Numbered from the stretch's first letter, positions 1 through 9,504 are shown. The stretch is DNA of 64,000 bases from Cognatishimia sp. 1_MG-2023 (GCF_030548175.1 NZ_JAUORX010000012.1:1-64000), one strand, 5' to 3'. Notes: generated from the sequence alone by a model not told the origin. Program-made: numbers and translations.

Positions 1-951
1 GGAAAAACGACTCTGCTTCGTATGATTGCAGGGCTCGAGATGCCCACTGAAGGAGACATAATTTTGGGAGGCGAGAATATCGCCTCCCAAAGCGCAGAAC
101 AACGCAAGTTCGGCATGGTGTTTCAAAGCTTCGCGTTGTTCCCGCATCTGAATGTACAGCGCAACGTGTCGTATTCGCTGCGTATTGCTGGAGTGGATGC
201 CGCAACGCGACGTGCCAAAGCGCAAGAGCTGCTAGAGCTTGTGCAGCTTGGCGATAAAGGCGAGCGTAAGATTGGGCAACTGTCCGGTGGTCAACGCCAA
301 CGTGTTGCCATTGCACGCGCCTTGGCGCAGCAACCCGAAGTATTCCTGTTAGATGAGCCAATGTCTGCGCTGGATGCGCAGTTGCGCGGTGATTTGCAGA
401 TGCAGTTGCGCCTGTTGCAGCAGAAATTAGGCATTACCACTATTGTTGTGACCCACGATCAACGTGAAGCGATGACAATGGCTGATCAAATCGTGGTTAT
501 GTCACAGGGGCGCATCGAGCAGATCGGTACGCCGCAGGAAATTTACCATAAACCAGCTAACGCTTTTGTGGCGAACTTTATCGGCAACGCGAATTTGTTT
601 GATGGCGTAGCGACGGATACTGGTGTGCGCCTTGGCGATACCGAAATCTCTGTTGTTGATCGAGGTGGGTTTACAGCTGGGCAACAGGCGACATTGTTCT
701 GTCGCCCAGAGGTCGTTTCGCTGACAGACACGGCTGTTCCAAACTCGATACCGGGGACAGTGACGTTTGTACGTGACGAAGGGCCAGCCCGAGAAATTCA
801 CTTAGAAACCCCAGTCGGGGCGATGACAGCAGAAATTCCCGGCTCATTTGAGGCGACTGTAAAGGTCGGTGATACATTCCACGCAGAGTTGCCTGAGAGC
901 TTCCTACACTTGCTGCCAGAGCGGTCGCATGAAAGCGAAGAGGCGGCGTAA
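1..951 (+). CDS. ABC importer ATPase, PotA/FbpC type (5' end cut off by window)
   Basis: The reading frame is open from base 1, so the N-terminus lies outside the window; 316 residues remain, beginning inside the Walker A motif (GKTTLLR). The rest of the nucleotide-binding domain is intact: Q-loop (MVFQSFALFPHL), signature LSGGQRQRVAIARAL, Walker B VFLLDEPMSALD and H-loop VVTHDQ. The last roughly 100 residues form a TOBE-like regulatory domain typical of spermidine/putrescine, iron and 2-aminoethylphosphonate importers. It energises the two permeases that follow, the first of which overlaps it by one base (TAATG). The binding protein is not downstream and presumably lies upstream of the window. 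The substrate cannot be read from the sequence; a polyamine or related amine is the family's usual choice. Confidence 0.93.
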   Translation, partial: GKTTLLRMIAGLEMPTEGDIILGGENIASQSAEQRKFGMVFQSFALFPHLNVQRNVSYSLRIAGVDAATRRAKAQELLELVQLGDKGERKIGQLSGGQRQRVAIARALAQQPEVFLLDEPMSALDAQLRGDLQMQLRLLQQKLGITTIVVTHDQREAMTMADQIVVMSQGRIEQIGTPQEIYHKPANAFVANFIGNANLFDGVATDTGVRLGDTEISVVDRGGFTAGQQATLFCRPEVVSLTDTAVPNSIPGTVTFVRDEGPAREIHLETPVGAMTAEIPGSFEATVKVGDTFHAELPESFLHLLPERSHESEEAA

Positions 952-1898
952 TGGCAGATACTCTTTCATCACAACCACTGCCGATGCGCTTAACCCGATT
1001 GGCGTATATCGCGGGCATTCTCATTCTATGCATCACGCCATTTTTGTTGGTCTTTGCTATTTCCTTTGGCGAAAAGATCGAAGGTGCGGCATGGGTATGG
1101 GGATTTGAGCTGGATAACTACAAGCGCTTTTTCGTTGGCGCTGATTATCCGAATACCACATCGTTTCTCTACCTAAAGTTTCTTTGGTACTCTTTGTACT
1201 ACGCTATGGTTGCATCGATTTTGGCAGTCGCGACAAGTTTTCCTTTTGTTTGGCTGATGACGCGTTTGTCACGCCGGGCGCAGACTTGCTGGTTGATCTT
1301 CTTTTTGGCCAGTTTGACTCTCTCAGAGGTCTTTGTAGTCATGGGCTGGGATATCCTATTGTCCAACCGCTCTGGCTTGCCTGCTTTGTTCAAGGAAACC
1401 GGGGTCACGGAATGGCTGAAGGTTACAGGCTGGTTGGACGTCTTGCGCGACTGGGGATTGGCGAGCCCACGTAATGTGCGGTTTAAGCCGACTGAATTTG
1501 CAACGATTTTGACCATGACCTATCTGGTTTGGCCTTATGCTGTGATCCTATTGTATCCACCATTGTCTAAAATCAACAATGAGGTGGTAGAAGCAGCGCG
1601 CACGATGGGCGCAGGGCCGATTACGGTTGTGCGTACGGTTGTTTTGCCAATGGTTCGTACACCGCTGATTGGCACAGTCATGTTGCTGTTTGTGTTCCTG
1701 CTGGGAGCTTATGTGACCATCGCAGTTTTTGCCGCGCCGGATAAACACACACTTTCCATATCAGTTTACGAAGCGGTGCGTGGGGCCACGTTGAATGCGC
1801 CCTTTGGATCGGCACAGGCGGTTATTCTGTTGATTGCAGCGACCATTGTATTGGTCTTGGGCCGGGTTGCCTTGGGCAATGATGAGGGGACCAAATAA
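951..1898 (+). CDS. ABC importer permease, PotB type
   Basis: Inner-membrane permease of 315 residues with about six to seven hydrophobic segments. The EAA loop that docks on the ATPase is visible near residue 210 (EAARTMGAGP, then VVLP). The start ATG shares its A with the stop codon of the ATPase gene, and the stop overlaps the next permease start, so the three genes are translationally coupled. PotB/CysU-like proteins work as a heterodimer with a PotC-type partner, which is the next gene. Nothing in the sequence identifies the substrate. Confidence 0.92.
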   Translation: MADTLSSQPLPMRLTRLAYIAGILILCITPFLLVFAISFGEKIEGAAWVWGFELDNYKRFFVGADYPNTTSFLYLKFLWYSLYYAMVASILAVATSFPFVWLMTRLSRRAQTCWLIFFLASLTLSEVFVVMGWDILLSNRSGLPALFKETGVTEWLKVTGWLDVLRDWGLASPRNVRFKPTEFATILTMTYLVWPYAVILLYPPLSKINNEVVEAARTMGAGPITVVRTVVLPMVRTPLIGTVMLLFVFLLGAYVTIAVFAAPDKHTLSISVYEAVRGATLNAPFGSAQAVILLIAATIVLVLGRVALGNDEGTK

Positions 1899-2695
1899 TG
1901 GGTAAGCTTATTTCACGGATATTCATGGGCACGATGGCCTTGTGGATCGCATTGCCAATTCTGGTAGTTTGCGCTGCTGCATTGAATGGCGGGCGTACTA
2001 TGTTTTTCCCTCCAGAAGATCCGACGTTGCAACGGTTTGTTGAGTTCTTCGTCACCGAAGAGATCTGGATTCGGTCCTTGCAGAACTCGTTGATCATCGC
2101 CTTTGGCAGCGCATCGCTGGCTGTGCTGGCGGCGTGGCCGATTGCGTATTGGTTGTGGCGGAAGGCCGATAGGTTTTCGAAGCTTTTGGCGGGTTTGGCC
2201 TCTATGCCATTTGCATTGCCGCCGATTATCTTTGGTGTTGGTCTGGTTTTCTTTTGGGGGTTTTCCGGCTCTCTTGGGGAAATCTGGTCAGGTATCGTGA
2301 GCCATGCCGCGCTGTTCATTGCTTTGCCGCTGACAACCTTGTCCATCGGGCTACAAAGCCTTGACCGCTCGCATCTTGATGCTGCCGCAACGATGGGAGC
2401 CACAGAAAGCACAGCCTTTCGGACGGTTATCTTGCCGCAAATGCTGCCATTTACCGCGTCGGGCTTCTTCTTTGCCGTGGTGCTGAGTTTCAATGAGTTC
2501 ATCGTGGTCTTTTTCGTTTCAGCGTCAGCTTATTCGACGGTGACCGTGCAGATTTTCAACTCTCTGCGGAACGGCTTCACACCTACGATGGCTGTTGGTG
2601 CCATCACCTTTATCTCAGCGTCGATACTGATTTTCTCATTGATCGCGCGTTTTGGAAACTTGCCCCAACTTTTGGGCGCAGACAAAAGTAAATAA
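1898..2695 (+). CDS. ABC importer permease, PotC type
   Basis: Second inner-membrane permease, 265 residues, with six predicted membrane segments. The EAA motif lies around residues 155-175 (LDAAATMGATES followed by VILPQML). It overlaps the upstream permease by one base, completing an ATPase-permease-permease module. Twelve bases separate it from the cysteine hydrolase, so that enzyme probably belongs to the same transcript and may act on the imported compound. Confidence 0.92.
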   Translation: MGKLISRIFMGTMALWIALPILVVCAAALNGGRTMFFPPEDPTLQRFVEFFVTEEIWIRSLQNSLIIAFGSASLAVLAAWPIAYWLWRKADRFSKLLAGLASMPFALPPIIFGVGLVFFWGFSGSLGEIWSGIVSHAALFIALPLTTLSIGLQSLDRSHLDAAATMGATESTAFRTVILPQMLPFTASGFFFAVVLSFNEFIVVFFVSASAYSTVTVQIFNSLRNGFTPTMAVGAITFISASILIFSLIARFGNLPQLLGADKSK

Positions 2696-2706
2696 GGAAA
2701 TTCTTA

Positions 2707-3330
2707 ATGGCTAATTTCAACAAGAAAGACCGTGCGCTGATCGAAGGCAAAGCCGCTTTGATCGTGATTGATATTCAAGCAAGCACGTTTGTTGATCAGA
2801 GTGCGGTGCGTGTGATTGATCACATGCAGGGCTATGCAGATCGTATGGCTTTGGCGAAAGTGGCAATCGACGCTGCGCGTGAAAACGACATACCTGTGAT
2901 CTTCATTCAGGAGATTCACCGTGCGAACCTGATTGATTTCGGGCGTGAGCTGGATGGCGACGAGGATGTACATTGCCTGGATAGCAATCCGAACACTGCT
3001 TTGGCGGTGGAGCAATTGGGCATTCGGGATGATGATTATGTGATCCAAAAGCGCCGTTATTCCGCGTTTTATGGCACTGATTTGGAAATCCTTTTGAAGG
3101 GCCTAAAGGCAGAAACACTAATCCTAGTGGGCGGTTTGACTGATGTCTGTGTGCATTACACATTCGTTGATGCGCACCAGGGTGACTATTTCTGCCGTGT
3201 GATTGAGGACTGTGTTGCCGGTTCCGGTCAAGAGGCGCACGATTCGGCGCTGAAGGCTGTGGAATATTTGCAGACAGGTGCTGTTCGCACATTGGATGAA
3301 ACGGTTACAGCTATGAAAAACGCAGGTTAA
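2707..3330 (+). CDS. Cysteine hydrolase, isochorismatase-like family
   Basis: 207-residue cytoplasmic enzyme of the isochorismatase-like hydrolase superfamily, whose members split amides, ureides or vinyl ethers through a cysteine nucleophile. The catalytic triad is readable: Asp22 (VIDIQ), Lys115 (IQKRRYSAF) and Cys148 (LTDVCVHYTF). Because Cys is present it is more likely an amidohydrolase (nicotinamidase, ureidoacrylate or carbamoylsarcosine type) than a true isochorismatase. It follows the importer by 11 bases and precedes an EamA transporter by one base, so it probably processes the imported substrate. A second, divergent family member lies at 24417-25097. Confidence 0.88.
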   Translation: MANFNKKDRALIEGKAALIVIDIQASTFVDQSAVRVIDHMQGYADRMALAKVAIDAARENDIPVIFIQEIHRANLIDFGRELDGDEDVHCLDSNPNTALAVEQLGIRDDDYVIQKRRYSAFYGTDLEILLKGLKAETLILVGGLTDVCVHYTFVDAHQGDYFCRVIEDCVAGSGQEAHDSALKAVEYLQTGAVRTLDETVTAMKNAG

Positions 3331-3331
3331 G

Positions 3332-4246
3332 ATGACACTATCGGCAGATGTTCGTTCGGCCCTACTCGCTTTGCTGGCGTCTGCCGTTTTAAGTTTCATT
3401 GATAATTTTGTTGCTTTGGTCGCGGAAGAGGCCGGGGTTTGGCAGTTTCAGGTGTTTCGTGCCTTGATGGCCATTCCGATCTTAGTCTTGATTGGTCGCG
3501 TGTTTGGCCAAAGTTTGCGACCAAAGAAGTTTAAAAACCTTGCCATGCGCAGCGTGACCGTTGCGATTGGCTTGCTAATGTATTTTGCATCTTTGGGTGT
3601 GCTTCCGGTCGCGCAGGCCGGTGCTGGATTGTTTAGTGCGCCTATCTGGGTTTTGCTCTTTTCAGCTGTTTTATTCGGTGTTCGGATTACAGCCCTGCAA
3701 TTCAGTTTGATTGGGGCTGGGTTTACCGGCGTGTTGCTGCTGTTGCAGCCTGATTTAGCGACGCTTACAGCCCTGTCCGTTTTGCCGTTGGTGGCGGGTG
3801 CTTTTTATGGGCTTGGCATGTTGCTGACGCCACAATTGTGTGGGGACGAAAGCCCGGCGCTGTTGGCGATTGGTGTGTTTGCGTCCATTGGGTGCATTAG
3901 TCTGGTTATGTTGATCTATTTCTCAATGATGCCCGTAGAGTCACCCACTTTCTTGACCGCAGGTTGGACTGTACCGACTAGCCGGTTCATGGGTTTAACG
4001 CTGTTTCAGGCTATCGGTGCGGTTGTCGCCGTGATGGCCATTGCTCAAGCTTACCGCATCGGGCAATCGGCCTTTGTGGCGGTGGTTGAATATTCATTCC
4101 TGATTTTCGCGTGCATCTGGAGCTTTTTGCTGTGGAATACGACAACCAATCTGGTTGGATTGCTGGGCATTGGGATCATCGTGGTGTCGGGCTGTCTGTT
4201 GGTTTTTGCCCAATCAGGAAAGGCCAAGGACACGGCGACTTCCTGA
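3332..4246 (+). CDS. EamA/DMT-family transporter
   Basis: 304-residue integral membrane protein with about ten hydrophobic segments and the two-repeat build of the drug/metabolite transporter superfamily (EamA). These are commonly exporters of amino acids or small metabolites. It is clearly paralogous to the transporter at 20862-21785: both carry FDN-like FIDNF/FTDNF, VWQFQ/LWQFQ, then RSVTVA/RSVTIA and a PVAQAGAGL stretch. It starts one base after the cysteine hydrolase, hence the same operon, and is followed by a GcvA-like LysR gene, an order partly repeated around 20.9-24.3 kb. Confidence 0.88.
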   Translation: MTLSADVRSALLALLASAVLSFIDNFVALVAEEAGVWQFQVFRALMAIPILVLIGRVFGQSLRPKKFKNLAMRSVTVAIGLLMYFASLGVLPVAQAGAGLFSAPIWVLLFSAVLFGVRITALQFSLIGAGFTGVLLLLQPDLATLTALSVLPLVAGAFYGLGMLLTPQLCGDESPALLAIGVFASIGCISLVMLIYFSMMPVESPTFLTAGWTVPTSRFMGLTLFQAIGAVVAVMAIAQAYRIGQSAFVAVVEYSFLIFACIWSFLLWNTTTNLVGLLGIGIIVVSGCLLVFAQSGKAKDTATS

Positions 4247-4364
4247 TCGGTGGGTTCAGAAGATCGAAAGTCTGTCGTTGGCCAGTTCAAAAGCAAAATA
4301 GTGAGACGGGTATCACCTTTGCTTCGCTGTTTTGAGAAACTGAGCAAGATACAGAGGTGATCGA

Positions 4365-5282
4365 ATGAAAAACAACTTACAGTATCTAAATGCAATGCGA
4401 GCATTTGAGGCGGCGGCGCGTCACGTCAGTTTTGCGGCCGCTTCGAGTGAGTTGAATGTGAGCCATAGCGTGATTAGCCGTCATGTTCGCAACCTAGAGC
4501 TTTGGTATGAAGTGGATCTCTTTGTCCGATCAGGCAACCATGTGGAGTTGAGCGAAGAAGGCCATGTGTTGTTTTCGGAAATTCGTAAACCCTTTCAGGT
4601 GCTCAGGGATGCCAGCGAGAAGTTCACGGCTCGGACGCGCAACAATAAAGTGAGTTTAACCGTTAGTGCCGAACCGGCTGTCGCCGCACGGTGGCTTCGT
4701 CGTCAAATTACAGCCTATTGCGACGAAGTTAAGAACGTCGAAGTCGACTTGCTGCCCACTTGGCGCCCACAGGGGGCGGAGGGTACAAAAACGGATTTGG
4801 CCGTGCATTTTGCAGGCCGATTGCCGGGGGCTGAAAATGCCGAGGAAAGCCTGTTTCCTGTTTTGGGGTATCCGGCCTGTTCTCCTAAACTGATAGAAGG
4901 TCTGGAAAGCGACTGTGACTTTGACACGTTGGCTGAGCAGTTACCCTTGGTGCACGACAATGGGCGCCGCATCTGGCAAAATTGGTTTGCGCAGCACCGC
5001 CCGGGCAGTGATCTTTGGGAAGAGGGGAAGGTCTATACGGATTTCTCATTGGCGATTGGCGCGGCTGTTGACGGCGAGGGGATTATTCTTGCGGATGATA
5101 TTATTTGTGCGTCTGAGTTTCGTAATGGCAGCTTGGTTCGGATTGATGAACGCGGAACGAAATGTACCGAATATGTCATCAGTCAGCTTGCGGATAAATC
5201 CACGCAGTCAGCGGCTGAGGCGTTAAAGAACTGGTTGATCAAAATGGCTTTGCGGGACCGGCATTCCAGTTTTCGCACTTAA
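4365..5282 (+). CDS. LysR-family regulator, GcvA-like
   Basis: 305-residue LysR-type transcription factor. The N-terminal winged helix-turn-helix occupies about residues 8-65 (AFEAAARH, SELNVSHSVISRHVRNLE), followed by the effector-binding domain. It belongs to the GcvA-like branch and is paralogous to the protein at 23441-24349, sharing the recognition helix and, in the effector domain, HDNGRR/HDNGRH-IW and AAVDGEG-LAD. It lies in the same direction as the EamA gene, 118 bases downstream, and probably controls the upstream importer operon or the RidA/peptide-transporter block that runs towards it. Confidence 0.9.
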   Translation: MKNNLQYLNAMRAFEAAARHVSFAAASSELNVSHSVISRHVRNLELWYEVDLFVRSGNHVELSEEGHVLFSEIRKPFQVLRDASEKFTARTRNNKVSLTVSAEPAVAARWLRRQITAYCDEVKNVEVDLLPTWRPQGAEGTKTDLAVHFAGRLPGAENAEESLFPVLGYPACSPKLIEGLESDCDFDTLAEQLPLVHDNGRRIWQNWFAQHRPGSDLWEEGKVYTDFSLAIGAAVDGEGIILADDIICASEFRNGSLVRIDERGTKCTEYVISQLADKSTQSAAEALKNWLIKMALRDRHSSFRT

Positions 5283-5283
5283 A

Positions 5284-5318
5284 GCGAACGCCCCAACAGG
5301 AAGGTTCGGAGCGTTCGC
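5284..5318. terminator. Hairpin between convergent genes
   Basis: Perfect 8-bp arms GCGAACGC (5284-5291) and GCGTTCGC (5311-5318) lie directly after the LysR stop and before the RidA stop on the other strand. There is no strong T-run on either side, so it is a plausible but weak bidirectional terminator. Confidence 0.5.
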
Positions 5319-5332
5319 ATCTGGTGTGAGGA

Positions 5333-5686
5333 TTAGGCTTTTTTAGCAGCGATAATCGTGATCTCTACACTCAGAACCGGTAGTGCAAGTTTTGCCTCAC
5401 CGCAGGCGCGGGCAGGCGTTTTTCCTTCGGGAACCCATGCGTCCCAAACAGCATTCATTTCGTCAAAATCTTTCATGTCTGCCATCCAGATGATGGCCTG
5501 AAGGATGTGCTCTTTGTCAGAGCCAGCTTCGGCAAGCAGGCGATCAATTTCTGCTAGAGTTGCTTTGGTTTGGTTGGTGACGCTTTCGCCATCTGCACCA
5601 ACTTGGCCGGACAAGTAAATTGTGTCGCCGTGGGTTACGATTTGGCTCATGCGTGGGCCGACTTCTTTGCGGGTAATCGTCGTCAT
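5333..5686 (-). CDS. RidA/YjgF-family protein
   Basis: 117-residue cytoplasmic RidA-family protein. Typical members hydrolyse reactive enamine/imine intermediates made by PLP enzymes or amino-acid oxidases. The C-terminal PARACGEAKLALPVLSVEI block keeps the conserved arginine that binds the imino-acid carboxylate. The start at 5686 has an AAGGA ribosome site six bases upstream. It is the last gene of the minus-strand peptide-transporter block, 17 bases after the fused ATPase, suggesting that the imported compound is deaminated or is an imine former. A second RidA-type gene sits at 25116-25511 next to another cysteine hydrolase. Confidence 0.87.
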   Translation of the reverse strand: MTTITRKEVGPRMSQIVTHGDTIYLSGQVGADGESVTNQTKATLAEIDRLLAEAGSDKEHILQAIIWMADMKDFDEMNAVWDAWVPEGKTPARACGEAKLALPVLSVEITIIAAKKA

Positions 5687-5703
5687 TGTATTTCCTTTTT
5701 GAC

Positions 5704-7557
5704 TTAGATTTGGTGTGACTCTGGTGAAACTGTTTCAACGGCCAATGCGTTAACGTCGTGGTGACATGCAAAACCGTGGTTAGAGCCCGGGTTTGCCTGC
5801 CGACGTGGTGGTGTCACGCGTGAACAAACATTGTCGATGACCATTGGGCATCTGGGCATAAATGGACAACCACTGGCCGTTGAAAATTTATTATCTGACG
5901 TTCCAGTTGGTGTGATACGTGCTTTGGCAGCGTCTTCTAACCAACCGATCCGCATTTCGGGCACGGAAGCGATGAGCAAACGGGTATATGGATGCTGAGG
6001 ATTGGATAAAACTTGGTGCGTTAGGCCGCTTTCAACAACACGCCCTGCATATAGAACCACGAGATGTTCAGCATAGGATGCCACAGTTGAGAGATCATGG
6101 CTGATAAAGACCGAGGCAATTCCTGTACGTTCGCGTAGATCTTTTAGCAGTGCAATGACATTCGCCCCGACGATACTGTCAAGTGCAGAGGTAACCTCGT
6201 CGCACAGGATGACATCCGGGCTGGCGGCCAATGCGCGTGCTAAATTTACGCGCTGTTTTTGGCCACCGGATAATTCGTGTGGATATCGACCTGCGAAGGA
6301 TTTGGGTAAATCAACCATTTCCAGAAGTTCGTCGATTTTATCCTTTTTCTCGCGGCCGGAAACGCCTGTGTAAAATTCTAACGGACGCCCAAGAATATCA
6401 CGGATGCGTTGGCGTGGATTGAGCGCGGTATCTGCCATTTGATACACGAATTGAATGCGGCGCAGCTGATCGCGGTTGCGTTGAGCAAGGGCAGGGGGCA
6501 GGGTTTCATCCGCCAAAACCACAGAACCGGATGCCGGGGGCAATAGCCCGGCAACAACCCGTGCAAGGGTTGATTTTCCTGAGCCAGATTCACCGATGAC
6601 TCCAACTGTTTGGCCCCTTTGAACGCTTAGGTCGACATCATGTAAAATTTGTACAAGTGGGCGACCATCTTTGGTTGGGCCATAACCGGCGTCAATCTGT
6701 GTAGTCGTCAGCGCAGGTGGTTCTATTTCGGCAGGTTGTTCTTGGGCACTGTGTTGTGTTTGCGGTTCTAGGCGACTCGCAGCGATCAAGCGTTTGGTAT
6801 AAGGGTGTTGTGGATTGTTGATGATGACATCAGTGGGACCTTTTTCTTTGATCTCGCCATTGTACAGAACCACAATGTAATCTGCGATTTGTGCGACCAA
6901 TGCCAAATCATGCGTGACATAGATGGCAGCGGCACCTTCATCGCGAATGACCTTTTTAAACGCCTTTAGAACCTCGATTTGTGTTGTAACATCCAGCGCT
7001 GTTGTGGGCTCATCTAAAACCAATAAATCGGGATCTCCGCAAAGCGCCATTGCTGCCATCAAGCGCTGTAGCTGCCCGCCTGACACTTGGTGTGGATAGC
7101 GGTCTCCGATGGTGTCTGCGTTTGGTAATTCTAGTGCGCGGTAGAGTTCCAACGCCCGGAGATTTGCGTCGTTCTGGGTTTTTGTTCCATGGATTACGGG
7201 GGCTTCGGTTACCTGTTCATTGATCTTTAGGGCCGGGTTAAATGTAGCGGCCGCGCTTTGCGCAAGATAGGCAACCCGTTGCCCACGCAAGGGACGCAAG
7301 GCGTCTGTTGTCATGTTGGTTAGATCTTGGCCTAACAGCTCTGCCTGTCCGCCGGCGAATTTTAGACCGGGTTTGCAATACCCTAATGCCGAAAGCGAAA
7401 TGGTTGTTTTGCCAGATCCAGATTCGCCGATCAGTGCGACGACTTCGCCGCGGTGCACTTTGAAATCCACACCTTTGACGATGGGTAATTCGCTGCCATC
7501 ATCGCGCATCGCGTGGATTTGTAGGTTCTTTGCTTGGAAAACGATGTCGTCCATCAT
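5704..7557 (-). CDS. Dipeptide/oligopeptide-type ABC ATPase, two fused nucleotide-binding domains
   Basis: 617 residues when started at the ATG at 7557, one base beyond the permease stop; the longer open frame only reads back through the permease gene. It is a DppD-DppF fusion: first Walker A near residue 44 (GESGSGKTT), signature VSGGQLQR, Walker B LLVLDEPTTALD; second Walker A GESGSGKST, signature LSGGQKQRVNLARAL, Walker B VILCDEVTSALD. An oligopeptide-transporter C-terminal extension with a Cys-rich stretch (CPFMPRCPM) ends the second half. It powers the permeases at 7559-9456. The ATPase at 11201-12850 is a paralogue. Confidence 0.93.
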   Translation of the reverse strand: MMDDIVFQAKNLQIHAMRDDGSELPIVKGVDFKVHRGEVVALIGESGSGKTTISLSALGYCKPGLKFAGGQAELLGQDLTNMTTDALRPLRGQRVAYLAQSAAATFNPALKINEQVTEAPVIHGTKTQNDANLRALELYRALELPNADTIGDRYPHQVSGGQLQRLMAAMALCGDPDLLVLDEPTTALDVTTQIEVLKAFKKVIRDEGAAAIYVTHDLALVAQIADYIVVLYNGEIKEKGPTDVIINNPQHPYTKRLIAASRLEPQTQHSAQEQPAEIEPPALTTTQIDAGYGPTKDGRPLVQILHDVDLSVQRGQTVGVIGESGSGKSTLARVVAGLLPPASGSVVLADETLPPALAQRNRDQLRRIQFVYQMADTALNPRQRIRDILGRPLEFYTGVSGREKKDKIDELLEMVDLPKSFAGRYPHELSGGQKQRVNLARALAASPDVILCDEVTSALDSIVGANVIALLKDLRERTGIASVFISHDLSTVASYAEHLVVLYAGRVVESGLTHQVLSNPQHPYTRLLIASVPEMRIGWLEDAAKARITPTGTSDNKFSTASGCPFMPRCPMVIDNVCSRVTPPRRQANPGSNHGFACHHDVNALAVETVSPESHQI

Positions 7558-7558
7558 G

Positions 7559-8491
7559 TTACATCCGTCCTGATAGTTTGCGACCCGCGTGGGACGAGAT
7601 GTCATCAACAACCAAGTTGATCCCGACGGTGAGCGTTGCAATGGCAACGGCTGGGGCAATTACTGGTAAATAGCTTTCGCCATATTGCAGCGCTCCGAGG
7701 TTTTCGCGCACCATACTGCCCCAGTCGGCCTGGGGGGGCTGCACACCAAGGCCAAGGAAGCCAAGGCTAGAGATGAATAAGATCACGATGATTAAACGCA
7801 GGCCAAAGTCTGAGATCAATGGCATCGCGGCATTTGGCCAGATTTCGCGGGTAACGATCCACCAGATGCCATCGCCGCGCACTTTGGCGGCTTCGACATA
7901 ATCCATAACGATGATGTCCATACCGATGCCACGGGCCAAACGGAATACGACCGTTGTATAGATGAACCCTGCGGTGAGGATCAGAATTGGAATAGATGAC
8001 CCAACAGCGGCCACCACGACAAGGCCAAGCATGATTGTGGGTAGGCTCATGAACGCGTCGTTAATGCGGCTGACCACTAGGTCGACTTTCGGCCCAGCTA
8101 CAATGGCACCGATGCCGAGAATTACGCCAAAAAAGTAAGCGATGATGGTAGCTGCAAAAGCAATGCCTAGGGTGCGGCTGGCGCCAAACATGAGGCGTGA
8201 CAGTACATCGCGATCGTCTACATCTGTGCCCAGCCACGCGCCGGGTTGCGGCGCTTGGAATTCGCTATAGGCGTCGGGGAAAGGCAATTCGTTTTCGCCG
8301 AGGGGCGCGATGAAGGGACCTAAGAGGGCGATTAACACCCAAAAGGTAACGACGACAGCTCCGATTTTGCCCATGAACGTTAACTTAAACTTCGCCGGGG
8401 GAGGGGCGTCTTTCAGCTCCTCGAATGAGGTGACGTCATCAAAGGGGGCAACATAGTGTTCTTGTGTTGAGGGGCGGGAGTGATGGGTCAT
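7559..8491 (-). CDS. Peptide-type ABC permease, DppC type
   Basis: Inner-membrane permease, 310 residues from the ATG at 8491 (MTHHSRPSTQ). That start overlaps the upstream permease stop as ATGA, so the longer open frame is rejected. It has an N-terminal membrane segment after about 50 residues, an OppC-type N-terminal region, and an EAA loop near YVEAAKVRGDG. A GVQPPQADWGSM motif near the C-terminus is typical of DppC/OppC proteins and recurs as GVQPPAADWGGI in the paralogue at 12843-13661. It pairs with the DppB-type permease just upstream. Confidence 0.92.
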   Translation of the reverse strand: MTHHSRPSTQEHYVAPFDDVTSFEELKDAPPPAKFKLTFMGKIGAVVVTFWVLIALLGPFIAPLGENELPFPDAYSEFQAPQPGAWLGTDVDDRDVLSRLMFGASRTLGIAFAATIIAYFFGVILGIGAIVAGPKVDLVVSRINDAFMSLPTIMLGLVVVAAVGSSIPILILTAGFIYTTVVFRLARGIGMDIIVMDYVEAAKVRGDGIWWIVTREIWPNAAMPLISDFGLRLIIVILFISSLGFLGLGVQPPQADWGSMVRENLGALQYGESYLPVIAPAVAIATLTVGINLVVDDISSHAGRKLSGRM

Positions 8492-9456
8492 TTTGGATGC
8501 CTTTGACGAGGGTTGGCCAAGATGGCAGCAATGTCGGCGATCAACATGATCACCACATACGTTGCACAAAAAATCATGCCTAAGCTCTGGACCAATACAA
8601 AATCGCGGGTTTGCACACCTTGAACGATTAGGGTCGCAAGGCCTTGGTAGCTAAAGTAGATTTCGACCACGATCACACCTGTGATTAGGTAAGCCAAATT
8701 CAGGGCGATCACGTTTACGATCGGCCCAATGGCATTCAGTAAGGCGTGACGTAGAATGATGCGGCGACGGGGGATGCCCTTGAGTATGGCCATCTCGATA
8801 TAGGGCGAAGCCATGACGTTGAGCACGGCTGCGCGGCTCATACGGATGAGCTGCGAAGCGATCACAAAGCACAGCGTGGTGATAGGCAACGCGAAATGTT
8901 GGATCAGTTCAAATAACCCCATGCCGTCGGTGCTGCCGGAGACAATTGTGCTGCCCATGCCTAAGAACAGTACAAAGAACAGAACGAGTAATGTTGCGGT
9001 AAAAAATTCTGGGGCGGCTACTAATGTGACCGAAGTAAAGGTGAGTACGCGATCATAGGTGCTGCCAGGGAACATGGCGGCCATCACACCAAGGGCTACG
9101 GAAATTGGGACACCAATCAAAGCGGTCAACCCGCTGACGATCAAGGTGTTTTGGTACCGATCAGCGATCAACCCTGAAATTGGAGTATCACCAGACAGGG
9201 AATTGCCCATGTCGCCTTGGACGAAATTTACAAGCCAAGAAAGATATTGCTGCCAATATGGTTTATCTAATCCCAAGCGCTCTCTGAGGACGGCAAGGTT
9301 TTCGGCAGATGCTGATTGACCAAGCCGTAGCTCAGCGGCATCGCCGGGTAAGATTTTGGTGCCTAGGAAGATGATGATCGACACGGCGAGTACCGTGATC
9401 AAACCAATTCCTAAACGTTTTGCGATTAAAGACAGCAAGGCGAGCCTCCGGATCAT
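8488..9456 (-). CDS. Peptide-type ABC permease, DppB type
   Basis: 322-residue inner-membrane permease with six predicted membrane segments and the DppB/OppB hallmark TKILPGDAAELRLGQ near residue 35, part of the periplasmic scoop region. The EAA-type docking loop is around residue 230 (EMAILKGIPRRRI). It is translated with the following DppC-type gene through an ATGA overlap. It lies 60 bases after the binding-protein gene, with a hairpin in the gap. Confidence 0.92.
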   Translation of the reverse strand: MIRRLALLSLIAKRLGIGLITVLAVSIIIFLGTKILPGDAAELRLGQSASAENLAVLRERLGLDKPYWQQYLSWLVNFVQGDMGNSLSGDTPISGLIADRYQNTLIVSGLTALIGVPISVALGVMAAMFPGSTYDRVLTFTSVTLVAAPEFFTATLLVLFFVLFLGMGSTIVSGSTDGMGLFELIQHFALPITTLCFVIASQLIRMSRAAVLNVMASPYIEMAILKGIPRRRIILRHALLNAIGPIVNVIALNLAYLITGVIVVEIYFSYQGLATLIVQGVQTRDFVLVQSLGMIFCATYVVIMLIADIAAILANPRQRHPK

Positions 9457-9471
9457 TATGTGGTGGCATCA

Positions 9472-9504
9472 TTTGCCCCCGCGTACAGATGACACGGGGA
9501 CAAA
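9472..9504 (-). promoter_or_regulatory. Hairpin after binding-protein gene
   Basis: Between the binding-protein stop (9517) and the permease start (9456) lies an imperfect inverted repeat: TTTG and CCCCG at the left pair with CGGGG and CAAA at the right, with two mismatches. Intercistronic hairpins after binding-protein genes are known to stabilise the upstream mRNA and let the binding protein be made in excess. Confidence 0.45.

Noticed and set aside
1822-2502. 226-codon minus-strand open frame across the PotB/PotC-type permease genes
   Set aside because: Shadow of two overlapping, translationally coupled permease genes; low-complexity translation.
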